From Diphasiastrum complanatum (Eukaryota > Streptophyta > Lycopodiopsida > Lycopodiales > Lycopodiaceae), in the NCBI GenBank assembly GCA_029204225.1, contig CM055094.1:71667884-71731883 (forward strand): a stretch of 64,000 bases of DNA, in the 5' to 3' direction. Under the pieces are notes generated by a model. The model was not told the origin of the DNA and did not search any database. It saw nothing but the letters and a program-made list of their open reading frames with translations. The translations under genes and the position numbers were made by a program. Below are positions 1 to 12,014 of the stretch, piece after piece (position 1 is the first letter of the stretch; each line of letters starts with the position of its first letter).

Positions 1-2201
1 CTTGATGAAGGTCCATCATCACCACCATCCAAAGTAGGATCCTTCTCATCAACATCAAGAATGTTAGAACCATCTACTTTACCATCAATCATGCTTGAAG
101 ACACCTTTGAAATGTTTCCCTCATAAAAAATGACATCTCTACCAACAATCACTTTGTTAGTAGAAGGAATGTAAACCTTGTAGGCTTTACTCACCTCACT
201 ATATCCAACAAAAATACCTCTTCTTGAAGATGGATCCTCCTTGGTCCTATCATCAAGAGTAATGTTGACACAGCATGTGCATCCAAAGGTTCTTAGAAAG
301 TTGACACTCGGCCTCCTCTTGAATAACATCTCAAAAGGTGTCCTTCCATCCAAAATAGCACTCAGCCACCTATTGCACAAGAAATTGGCACACAACAAAG
401 CTTGATCCCAAAATGGTTTGTCAAGATTAGCACTTAACCTCATAGATTTAGCACTTTCACATAAAGTTCTATTCTTCCTTTTGGCCACTCCATTTTGTTG
501 TGGGGTCCTTGATGTTGTATACTCCCTCTTGATCCCATGCTCATCACAAAAGGCCTTGAACTTGTTAGATATGTACTCACCACCATTGTCACCTCTCAAG
601 CACTTGATCTTTGTGGAGAATTGGTTCTCCCTTGCATTCTTGAACTTGACAAAGACATCATACACTTCATCCTTGCTCTTTAGTAGATAGATCCAACAAA
701 ATCTACTAAAATCATCAATGAATGTTACATACATCTTAGCTCCACTATTGCTAATTGTAGTAAATCCATGAATATCCGAATGTACAAGTTGAAAAGGCTT
801 TGTAGATCTAGAAATAGATCTAGTATAAGGTAGTCTATGTGACTTAGACAAAGCACAAGACTCACAAACATGCTTGTCATTACTTAAGGAACTTGGAAGA
901 CCAATCACAACCTTCTTCCTTGCCATTACCTCCAATGACTTGAAGTTGAGGTGTCCCATCCTTTTGTGCCAAACCTCTTGAATAGAAATTTGCTCCCTTC
1001 CAACAGATCCAACTTGGTTAGCAATAACACAAGCATCAAGTTTGAACAACTTCCCTTTTATTTTACCTTTTCCAATCAAGACATCCTTCCTTTTGATCAA
1101 ACAAGCATCTCCATGAAACTCCACCTTGAGGCCCTTACTTAGCATTTGACTCACACTAAGAAAATTCTTGGTAATAGATGGAATAAACAAGACATCCTCC
1201 AAATGAACATTCCTATTTGTAGAGAGAGAAATAGGAATTGTGCCAATCCCTTTGATTGCACACTCACCATCATTAGCCATGTAGATCACCCTCTTGTCAT
1301 CTCCATATGCCAACAAAGAAGTGAAGTACTCTTTGTGAAAGGTCATGTGTGAACTTGCTCCACTATCAATCCACCAAGGATCTAGATCTCCATCATTAGC
1401 AAGCATACATGAAGACATCACAAAAGCATCATCATTTTCATCTTGCACATCCAAACCATCTTCATCAAGAGTAAGATTACCTTGCTTGTCTCCTTGATCT
1501 CTCTTCTTCTTGTAGCACTCACGTGCAAAGTGTCCTTTGATGCCACGATAGAAGCACTTGAGCTTTGATCTATCCTTCTTTTTGCCACTTGAAGAAGCAT
1601 CCACTTGATCTTGCCCTTTAGACCACTTGCTTTTGGTTTTGCCCTTGAATTTGCCCTTTGTGAACATAGCATCCTCTTGAAGTGTCGATGTAGATCCACC
1701 TCTTGCTTGAAGCCTATATTTTTCATTGATCAAGATCTCTTGAAGATCCATCAAAATTGGCAAAGTCTTTTGAATAGCAATACTTTGAACAATGTTAGCA
1801 TGAGCATCCAACAAGCTATTAAGAATCACTTGAATAAGCTCTCCTTCCTTAATGCTTTCATCTATGCAAGCTAACTCATCATTCAATGCTTTCATTCTCA
1901 AAACAAAAGTACTTGGACTTTCTTCATTCTTTTGCAAACAATAAAAGATTTTCCTTCTTAGAGTCAACACTCTAGAAGTAGACTTGGATTCATAAAGCTT
2001 CTTCAATGAATTCCAAGCTTCCAAAGATGATGTGCACTTACCAACTTCCTTGAGAAGTTCATTGGTAACATTCATCTTTATCATGTGTAGAGCCTTCTTG
2101 GCCCTCTTGTCATACCTCAATTGATCTTGTTGTGTTGCTGGTCTCTCCTCCAAACCTACAACAATATCCAAAACATCATTCATCTCAAGAAGTGACTCCA
2201 T
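1..2201 (-). pseudogene. Copia gag-protease-integrase polyprotein, open frame but start lost (element A)
   Basis: One frame (codons beginning at positions 2 mod 3) stays open from an internal ATG at 2201 to the window edge, about 733 codons. In order: capsid part of gag (about 2200-1700, with RVLTLRRKI and ELACIDESIKEGEL); zinc knuckle near 1556-1515; protease active site DSGAS near 1366; integrase HHCC (RMGHLNF...CESCALS, about 960-860); integrase core with HSD and RGDNGGEY; and the GIFVGY motif near 220. Defects: the gag ATG is ATA (about 2269) and a conserved Trp codon before 2201 is TGA. The second knuckle Cys is Arg (CFYRGIKGHFAREC), and the catalytic Glu of the usual NGVAERKNR is Lys (about 490). 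The long frame suggests recent decay, but the enzyme as read should not integrate. Confidence 0.88.
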
Positions 2202-2850
2202 CCTCACTTTTCATAATGAATAGTTACTTGAGATAAGCCTATTATTGGCTTCCAACATGACTCCAATTGAGGTTGCTATGTAGCAATGACCTGATCTTCT
2301 CTTTTAACCTGTTTCAATGCACAAAGCACTCCTTTGAACAACAACAAATGCTTTCAAAAGAAATCACCAAGATTTGAAACTATCTCACAAATTCTCTTCT
2401 AGCACTTATCCAAGCAAATCAACACATAGAATCATGGAACCTTGATCAACCTATGATCTATCCTCAATCTAATGACTTTTGCCACTTCCTAAGATTGAAG
2501 CACACTCAAATGAAGTCCAGCAACCTCACTATCTATAGATCCAATCAAAATTAGGGTTTTGACAAAATCACAAAAAATTGACTATTCCAAATCTACATGC
2601 AAATGCTGAAAATTTGATATGCAATCTATAAGCCACCACTTAGGCTGAACCAATGATCCAAAAATCAGCCAGATCCAGCATGTGAATTCAAAAAATGGAA
2701 TTGAACAAGTATATTGACCTATTTAGTGTTTTGATCTACAAAAGCAAAAAATCCGATTTTGGTGTAGAATCCTCTCTAGCATGCTCTAGACTTGATATCT
2801 TCACAAATCATTGATAGATCTGATTTCCTCCTTCATAACCTAAAACACAA
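2202..2850 (-). other. Element A leader and broken gag start
   Basis: Alignment by eye to the leaders of D (59573-60151) and F (60820-61130) shows the same non-coding leader. The gag start is at 2269-2267, where D and F have ATGGC and A has ATAGC. The N-terminal gag residues (GVMLEANNRL, SNYSL) can be read, followed by TGA where relatives have Trp in the WKVRM motif. No other gene is visible. Confidence 0.75.
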
Positions 2851-2862
2851 GCTCTGATACCA
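2851..2862 (-). promoter_or_regulatory. Primer binding site (initiator-Met tRNA) of element A
   Basis: On the minus strand this reads TGGTATCAGAGC, the complement of the 3' end of plant initiator-Met tRNA, directly abutting the LTR end. It fixes the LTR boundary and the element's direction. Confidence 0.93.
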
Positions 2863-3512
2863 TGTGAAAGATTTCAGATCCTTAAGATCCAATCTACCTG
2901 AATGATCTTTGGTTAGAAAGAGAAATACACTACCAATTTCACCAATGTAGAAAAATCAGCATCTACACACAATTTGAGATGCAAACACTAATAGAACTTA
3001 ATCAAACTTGAATGATATGATTATGTACTGTTGCTGTCCGTACAAAACCAGCAAGCTACTGTATTTCACACGTGTGGATCCAAAAATAACAAATATAGAT
3101 CATTCTACACATAGAATTGCAAGCAATCACCAAGATAGTGCACCAATGGATAGTAGAACCCAAGAGAACAATGTAAAAACATGAAATGAGATAGAGAAGA
3201 GAGAAGATGACTCTCTCCACGAGTTACATCCTTTTATAACAGGTCCAAACCCTATTTGGCCACTTGGCTTTCCCACCAAAATGCTAACCCTACCAATTTT
3301 GGGTCTAGATTCAATGTACCCAACTTATTCAAATGGAATCTACTCAAACTCGCATTCTATCTTTCCCACGCTTTCAGAAAGTGTTTATTCAAATGAAATT
3401 TAGACTAATGAACTTTGAAAAGTCAATCTCTAAGTCTAAAACAAGTTTTGGCCTCGATATGTCAAATATGAAAATATTGCAAAATGTGATGAAACTAGTT
3501 GAATCTTTCACA
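2863..3512 (-). repeat. 5' LTR of element A (650 bp)
   Basis: It begins TGTGAAAGATT and ends AATCTTTCACA, a perfect 11-bp terminal inverted repeat with the usual TG..CA ends. A TATA-like TTATAAAAG (minus strand, 3239-3231) is followed by a CT-rich stretch. A CACGTG palindrome sits at 3069-3074 in the probable transcribed part. Related LTRs are at 26880-27527, 29510-30105 (opposite strand) and 60164-60814. Confidence 0.93.
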
Positions 3513-4476
3513 AAAGACACACTTAAAACTCTTACTTTTGAAGTTTTAATTTTGAATTTATTTTTTCTAATTTCAAAGTCTAAATGTTAAGGTTTTTTTT
3601 TTTCAATCATTTCTTTGGTTCCTTTCTTCACCAACATCGGCGTCACTGTCCCCACTCGTACTAGTCTCTAAGGGGTCTGGTTATGTATCAATTGTCTCAA
3701 GGTGCATCTATTGCCTTCCAATCTAATTTTTTTCCTTCCTTGCAACCTCATGCTCCTATTAGGTCCGTGACCACTTTCACGCCCATCTTGCAAGGCTAGT
3801 TGTATCATCTACGCATAAAATTGAGTACCTACAATAAATTTTGATTTGATATTCAACATTTTAGTGTTTGAAATTATTGGTTATGCCGCAATATTCAAGT
3901 CAAGTCCAGTTATATAATTAATAACTTGAGAGGTCCCAAGGCACTCCAATTATGACATGTAGAGCAGTGCATGGTGTGTGATGACTATGTGCATGTTGAA
4001 AGTATCAATTGTAAATTCAAATAAGCTTATTAGTAGTGTATGAGGCTTTTCATGGCATATGCACAAGCATTTGATAGGCTATTAGTACTTTCAAAAACTC
4101 ATCCTCCTAAGCTTCGAGATTCCAATTTCTAGTTATCAAAATCAGTTTCTCGCCTACATGCATTCACTGTTGTTAGGCCCATTTTGGCGATTACAATGTA
4201 CTTGTAAATACGGGTTTTTAATTCAAATGTAATTGAAGCTCTATTGAAAATGTATTTACATAGTTAGGTTACTAAGTTAGGAGATGTTGTTGTAGAATGA
4301 TTACAGAGTTAAAGTAGTTAGGCTGACCATGCAATGTTTACGAGAAGTTGAACTGACCAATTGCAGTCATTACTAAGTTCATTACGGTCATTACGAAGTT
4401 CTGCAATACCTTATTGGGGTACCTTGGCAGTAGGACAAACATGGTAGCCAATGGGGCCAGTCTTGATTGTACAATG
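3513..4476 (+). repeat. Repeat R1, copy 1
   Basis: A non-coding repeat found four times: here and at 38493-39764 in this direction, and within 7093-8176 and 18591-19870 inverted. It includes a poly-T run near 3590 and a TGTTAGGCCCATTTTGG block near 4173. The right edge fuses to copia integrase at the same base as in copies 3 and 4. R1 could be an LTR (TGTTAG start) or a single-copy region that became duplicated; I could not settle which. Confidence 0.8.
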
Positions 4477-5568
4477 TATATCCAACAAATATACCTTTCC
4501 TTGAAGATGGATCTTCCTTGGTCATCGTCAAGAGTAATGTTGACATAGCATGTGCATCCAAAAGTTCAAAAAAAGTTGACACTCAGCCTCCTCTTGAATA
4601 GCATCTCAAAAGGTGTCCTTCCATCCAGAATAGCACTCGGCCACCTATTGCACAAGAAATTAGCACACAAAAAAGCTTGATCCCAGAATGGCTTATCAAG
4701 GTTAGCACTTAACTTCATGGATTTGGCACTTTCACATAAAGTCCTATTCTTCCTCTTGGCCACTCCATTTTGTTATGGGGTCCTTGGTGCTGTATACTCC
4801 CTCTTGATCCCATGCTCATCACAAAAGCCTTGAACTTGGTAGATATGTACTCTCTAGCATTGTCACTCCTTGAGCACTTGATCCTTGTGGAAAAGTGGCT
4901 CTCCATTGCATTCTTGAACTTAACAAAGACATCATACACTTCATCCTTGCTCTTTAGTAGATAGATCCAACAAAATCTACTAAAATCATCAATGAAAGCT
5001 ACATACATCTTAGCTCCACTATTGCTAATTGTAGTAATTCCATGAATATCTAAATGTACAATTTGAAAAGAATTTGTAGATCTAGATGTAGATCTAGTAT
5101 AAGGTAGTCTATGTGACTTTGACAAAGCACAAGACTCACAAACATGATTGATACTTTTTAAGGAACTGGAAGACCAATTACAACTTGCTTCTTAGCCATT
5201 ACCTCTAATGACTTGAAGTTGAGGTGTCCCATCCTTTTATGGGCACCTCTTGAATAGGTATTTGCTCTCTTGCAACACATCCAACTTGGTTAGCAATAAC
5301 ACAAGCATCTAGTTTGAACAACTTCCCTTGCCTTTCACTTTTTTGCAATCAAGATATCCTTCCTATTGATTATACAAGAATCTCCATCAAACTCAACTTT
5401 GAGGCCTTTACTTAGCAATTGACTCACACTAAGTAAATTCTTGGTAATAGATGGAATGAACAAAACATTCTCCAAATGAACATTCCTACTTGTAGGGAGA
5501 GAAATAGGAATTGTGCCAATCCCTTTGATTGCACACTTACCATCATTGGCCGTGTAGATCACCCTCTT
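4477..5568 (-). pseudogene. Copia protease/integrase fragment fused to R1 (copy 1)
   Basis: The minus strand carries pieces of the element-A polyprotein in several frames. At 5568-5340 is the protease-side segment (GKCAIKGIGTIPISL, SITKNLLSVSQLLSKG). At 5125-4770 is the integrase core (SKSHRLPYTRST, HLDIHGITTISNSGAK, AFIDDFSRFCWIYLLK, CSRSDNAREY). At 4763-4566 is GRTPFEMLFKRR. Frameshifts lie near 4850 and 4570. The catalytic Glu position reads Lys (MAKRKNRT), as in A. The right end stops at 5568 and continues directly into gypsy sequence on the other strand. Confidence 0.88.
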
Positions 5569-6593
5569 AACTGGTTTGGCACGCTTTGATGTCATTCTGG
5601 GATGTCTTGGCATGCGATGCGGAAGCCTTACATAGCTTGGGATACTCATGTGTATTAGTCTAAGCATGGTGGTAAGCTTCATTCCATCTGTGGTGAGCGG
5701 GATGTGCCTCCAAGAACACTGGTCTCAACTACGCAGTTGTGTAAGGTAAGCTATGAAGGTATGTATGTTTGTTTTTTGCTAGATATGACTACTAGTACTA
5801 GTGAGAGTAGCATGTGGCAGGTGCAAGACAATACTTCAGCTAACCTAGCCTGTGAAATTAGGAGTGAGTTTGCATATGTGTTTACTGATGACATTACCAC
5901 CTAATAGGAATGTTGCACATAAGATTGAGTTTATTCCTAGATCATGTCACATAAATAGACCATCTAATAGAATGAGTTTGAGAGAGGAAGAGGAGGTGAG
6001 AAAGATGCTAGAGGACTATCTTGCACATGGGCAAATGAGGCCTAGCATCCCACCTTTTGCCTCACCGATCATTCTAGTAAAAAAGAAGGACGGATTTTGG
6101 CGTATGTGTGTGGATTATCAAGGCCTTAATAAGATTACAATCAAGCATCAATATTTTATGCCACGTATTGATTATTTGTTTGATGCTTTTCATGGTGCCA
6201 CTAGATATAGTAAGATAGACTGGAAGAGTGGGTATCATTAGGTTAAAGTTTGTGAAGAGGATGTTAGCAAACTGCCTTCCAAACTTGGCTTGGTCATTAT
6301 GAGTATCTTGTGATGCCCTTTGGTTTGACTAACGCCCTATCTAGATTCATGATGTTGACGAATGATGTACTCAAACTGTATATGGGTAAGTTTGTTTTAA
6401 ACTTTATTGATGAAATTCTGACTTACAATGTAGATGAGCTCAGGCATGTGACCCACCTTAGGACTGTGTTGTCTACCTTGAGGAAAAACAAATTGTTTGC
6501 TAATGCAAAAATGAGCAAACTTTTTGAAAAGGAGATTGAGTATCTAGGGCATAATGTGACTAACCCGATCCTAAAAAAGTTGCTTTGATTGTT
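5569..6593 (+). pseudogene. Ty3/gypsy protease end and reverse transcriptase fragment
   Basis: It starts with the protease-end motif FDVILGCL (about 5587-5611), then an RT N-terminal half at 5852-6240: FASPIILVKKKDGFWRMCVDY, then YSKIDWKSGYH, which contains the first catalytic Asp. A TAG replaces a conserved Gln codon after GYH, a frameshift follows near 6300, and the frame resumes at 6310 (MPFGLTNALSRFM). The second catalytic motif, normally FIDDIL, reads FIDEIL (about 6402-6419). It ends near YLGHNV and joins copia gag at about 6590. The first 35 bases match the loop of the palindrome near 17280, suggesting both pieces come from one gypsy family. Confidence 0.88.
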
Positions 6594-7085
6594 GTGTTGA
6601 CTCTAAGAAGGAAAATCTTTTCTTGTCTGCAAAAGAGTGAAGAAAGTCCAAATACTTTTATTTTGAGAGTGAAAGCATTGAATGATGAGTTAGCTTGCAT
6701 TGATGAGAGCATTAAGGAAGGGGAGCTTGTTCAAGTTATTCTTAATGGATTGTTGGATGTTCATGCTAACATTGTTCAAAGTATTTCTATTCAAAAGACT
6801 TTGCCAAGTTTGATGGATATTCAAGAGATTTTGATCAATGAAGAATATAGGCTTCAAGCAAGAGGTGGATCTACATCGACACTTCAAGAGGAGGAAATGT
6901 TCATAAAAGACAAATTCAAGGGCAAAAGCAAAAGCAAGTGGTCTAAAGGGCAATATCAAGGGGAGGCTTCTTCAAATGGCAAAAAGAAAGATAGATCAAA
7001 GCTAAAATGCTTCTATTGTGGCATGAAAGCACACTTTGCAAGTGAGTGCTACAAGAAGAAGAGAGATCAAGGAGACAAGCAATAA
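6594..7085 (+). pseudogene. Copia gag C-terminal fragment with intact zinc knuckle
   Basis: This open stretch matches the gag of A and D from RVLTLRRKI onward (its first residues read VLTLRRKIF). It carries LRVKALNDELACIDES, the linker INEEYRLQARGGSTST, a Lys/Ser-rich stretch and a complete CX2CX4HX4C knuckle CFYCGMKAHFASEC (about 7012-7053). It ends DQGDKQ then TAA exactly where R1 sequence begins. It has no start of its own, because the gypsy piece is fused at its left. The strand is opposite to the neighbouring copia fragment at 4477-5568. Confidence 0.85.
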
Positions 7086-7092
7086 AGACTGC

Positions 7093-9292
<2,200 letters not shown>

Positions 9293-9865
9293 AGATAACA
9301 CAAATAAGGACATACAAGAGAGAGAAAAAAGCCTGCCCACACCATGAATGATTACACAAAAGTAGAGTACATTATGTCTATCTTAATAAGATAGCCAAGT
9401 TTGGAGCAAGAATTTCTCATTTCCACAACAAATTAAAACTTCAGTTTGGTTGGGTCTTTGTACTACATGTACAACTCAGGATAGTTTGGGGCCAAGCAAA
9501 ATAAAATACCATTTGTCATTAGCTCAAATTTTACAAATAGATGTTTATCATCAAATAACCTGATTTGCAAGATTGTGGGCTATCAGCTCAATGTTACAAG
9601 CAAGACTCTATCCATCAAACACCTATTTGCTTTATTGCATGCCACCATCAGCTCATTGTTACAAACAAGGGTTTATCTACAAATACTAAATTGCAACTTT
9701 TTTTACTTTGTCTGAATTCAATCTCACTATGAAGGATACACATTTTGAATACTCAAATGACATATCTCATCCCCTGAATTTGGTAATTGAATTCAGGCTT
9801 ATGCTTTAGAAATTTGCAATCGTGAGTATCAAGCTTTCATTTTATATGTGGTGAGTATTGTATGA

Positions 9866-9918
<53 letters not shown>
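9866..9918. repeat. Compound (CT)n(TA)n microsatellite
   Basis: About 12 CT units followed by about 14 TA units. The inverted duplicate at 25218-25280 has more TA and fewer GA units. Confidence 0.95.
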
Positions 9919-9919
<1 letters not shown>

Positions 9920-11351
9920 AACCACCAACCAAAACCTCATACCACTGTCATCTGATAACTAGAATAAACATAGGATTTAAACTTACACGTAACTATCATG
10001 AGTTTTAAAAGACAGTATAGCAAAATCACAAGACTCCTCTTCGACATGTATCTACAATCTTTTATGTATGATAAAATTCTTTACTACTCACAACAAACAT
10101 AAAAGTATGATATTTTTTATTTTTTCTACCACCACGGCAGTTCAATTTATCTCTATTATTCGAGAGGGTCAATATCTTATTCTTTGAGTTTTTCCATCTT
10201 GAGAAGATAAAGAGACAATCTGATTTGCCTTGAGCAATATTATGTTAGAACTAACTTTTTGATAGCAAACAAACGGTATCTTTTACAAACTTCTTGAAAA
10301 TGCATTCAAGGTTGTGCTGACCAATTTTCTTTAGTGCATGCAATAGCTTAGACACGTGTACATTGTACACGAGCAACAAAAGGTGTTTCTCCAATCGAAA
10401 CTTTCTTAGAAGCTTTTTTCTAAACATTTATAACTGTCATATTATATACTGAAACTTCATTTGTTATTCATAGGAAACTATTCATAAACATTGTCACAAG
10501 GTTGATGAAGACTGCACAAGTATGTGCAAAGATGAAACGATGAAAGATCAATAAGGAAAGATGGTGTATCAGATTCAGCTGATGCTTCTAGTGCTATCTA
10601 CTGTATCTGGAGCATGCACGATGTGGCTTATATCGAGGTAAGTTTCCTTATATAAGGCTTATTGTATTCATCTCTCCTATGTGTTGGTGAACAAGTTAAA
10701 GAGCTGTGCAACAGTTTAGATTTTGGCTCTAACATACCAATCTGTGACACCTTTTTTTGTACTTGTTAAATGGCATTTAAAAAAACCTTGTTATGTATTG
10801 GCACTAGTTGCACTCTAATATCTCTGAACTTATATGTACTATTGTATAATTTGGACTTTCAATAAACTCAATGTTCAAGTATGTTGTTCATATAAGATGT
10901 TGATATTCGAGAACTATTAGTGCTAATGCAACTACTTGGGAGCAAACTTAAGTTTTGTTCAAGATGTTGCTAATATGAGAATTCCATGGATTCCATGACA
11001 TGTTTCTTTATTTTGCAATATTTATCTTTCTTCATACAAGAGCCCTCTTCCACAGGTGAACCCAATGAAATTATGCCAATTGTGCAGATTTTCTCATTGT
11101 GGGCAGTGAGCTCTCAACGAATATCAGGTAGTGAATGGTGGCTTGCAAGTGTCGTTTGTAATTTTTATCATGCGACTGTATTTTTTAATGATGTTGTTGA
11201 TCAATTATTGTGCTTATTTCTTTTCATTTGGTGATGAAAGAACTAAAAAATAGACTCAAGCTTCATTTAGCACTTGCATTCTATGGGAATGTAAAAAAAA
11301 CATAGCTTCTAGTTTATGGCTATTCAAGTACATTTGTTGCTTTTTTTTCAA

Positions 11352-11540
11352 GGCCAAACTTTCCACAAAGTGTGGAACAGTCTTTAAAGTTTGTTGATTA
11401 CTTCTCTGCTCTCGTAGCTAAGTGGAATACGCTTAGCATGATCATCACATTAGAAGCTATGTTTGGATGGAATCTACACCAGATGGATGGGAAATTAGCA
11501 TTCCTTAATGGGGAACTCGAGGAGGAAGCTATATGCAACA
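11352..11540 (+). pseudogene. Copia reverse transcriptase scrap
   Basis: One frame reads FVDYFSALVAKWNTLSMI, then FGWNLHQMDGKLAFLNGELE. This is the copia RT block around the first catalytic Asp (normally QMDVKTAFLNG). The Asp is kept and the following Val is Gly. No start or downstream RT: the 3' side is interrupted at 11540 by the LTR element 11541-14749. An inverted copy is at 22284-22475. Confidence 0.8.
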
Positions 11541-12003
11541 GTTAGAAATCAGTTTTGATCTGATTCATTATTATAAGCTTCAAATGTGATACTGCAATAA
11601 ATGTAAAGTTAGTCAGTTTACTATTTTCAGTAGTGACCGGGATGTGACCCATCATTGACTTATCAGTCGGGCACTTGTCCCATAGACGACTACTTGGGTT
11701 AGCTGAGTAGCCACACATAGGAAAAACTAGCCTGTAGAGAGCTATATATAGTATACGCTATACTCGAGGCCATGTCTCGAGTTTGTCGGTCAAATTTGGC
11801 CATATCAGGCCTGACCTTTATAGTTGGTAGGCCAGTTTTAGGACACCTATTTTTTTCAAGCAGGTTGTGTTTCCTATATGTATAATGTTCTTCATAATAT
11901 ACATAGCTTTTGTTGTGCCATCTTTGAGAGCTTGTGAGGAGTGTCTATGGTGATTGATTGATGTGATTTGCATACTGCACTAGATCCTAACAAGATTTCA
12001 ACA
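11541..12003 (+). repeat. 5' LTR of the non-coding element (463 bp)
   Basis: It starts AGTTAGAAATC and ends GATTTCAACA, so the ancestral ends were probably TGTTAGAAATC and GATTTCAACA. Both LTRs begin AG rather than TG. It contains a TATA-like ATATATAGTATA near 11745. Confidence 0.85.
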
Positions 12004-12014
12004 TGGTATCAGAG
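12004..12014 (+). promoter_or_regulatory. Primer binding site (initiator-Met tRNA)
   Basis: TGGTATCAGAG directly after the 5' LTR sets plus-strand orientation. Confidence 0.9.

Larger units (their letters stand above)
1..3512 (-). mobile_element. Element A: 5' part of a Ty1/copia LTR retrotransposon, cut by the window edge
   Basis: Read on the minus strand this runs LTR (3512-2863), tRNA primer site (2862-2851), leader, gag, protease and integrase, leaving the window before reverse transcriptase. The order protease-integrase is that of Ty1/copia. It lies inside repeat R1: the base after the LTR continues R1 exactly as the copy near 38780 does. The 5 bases next to the LTR (AAAGA, 3513-3517) should reappear beyond the missing 3' LTR. 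This is the best-preserved member here of the lineage that also includes B, C, D and F. Confidence 0.93.
9293..11540 (+). repeat. Duplicated block, second part (inverted at 22284-25975)
   Basis: Non-coding AT-rich sequence ending in a copia RT scrap. Its reverse complement occupies 22284-25975, which is longer: it has extra sequence near 23260-23370, about 1 kb near 23500-24590, and a second (CT)n insertion near 25876. In the first copy this part follows 7093-9292 directly; in the second copy it is inverted and separated by a host-like gene fragment. Nothing coding is seen apart from the RT scrap. Confidence 0.75.

Noticed and set aside
1418-1726. 102-codon minus-strand frame as a separate gene
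   Set aside because: It is an out-of-frame reading of the element A gag-protease region, whose true frame is open throughout.
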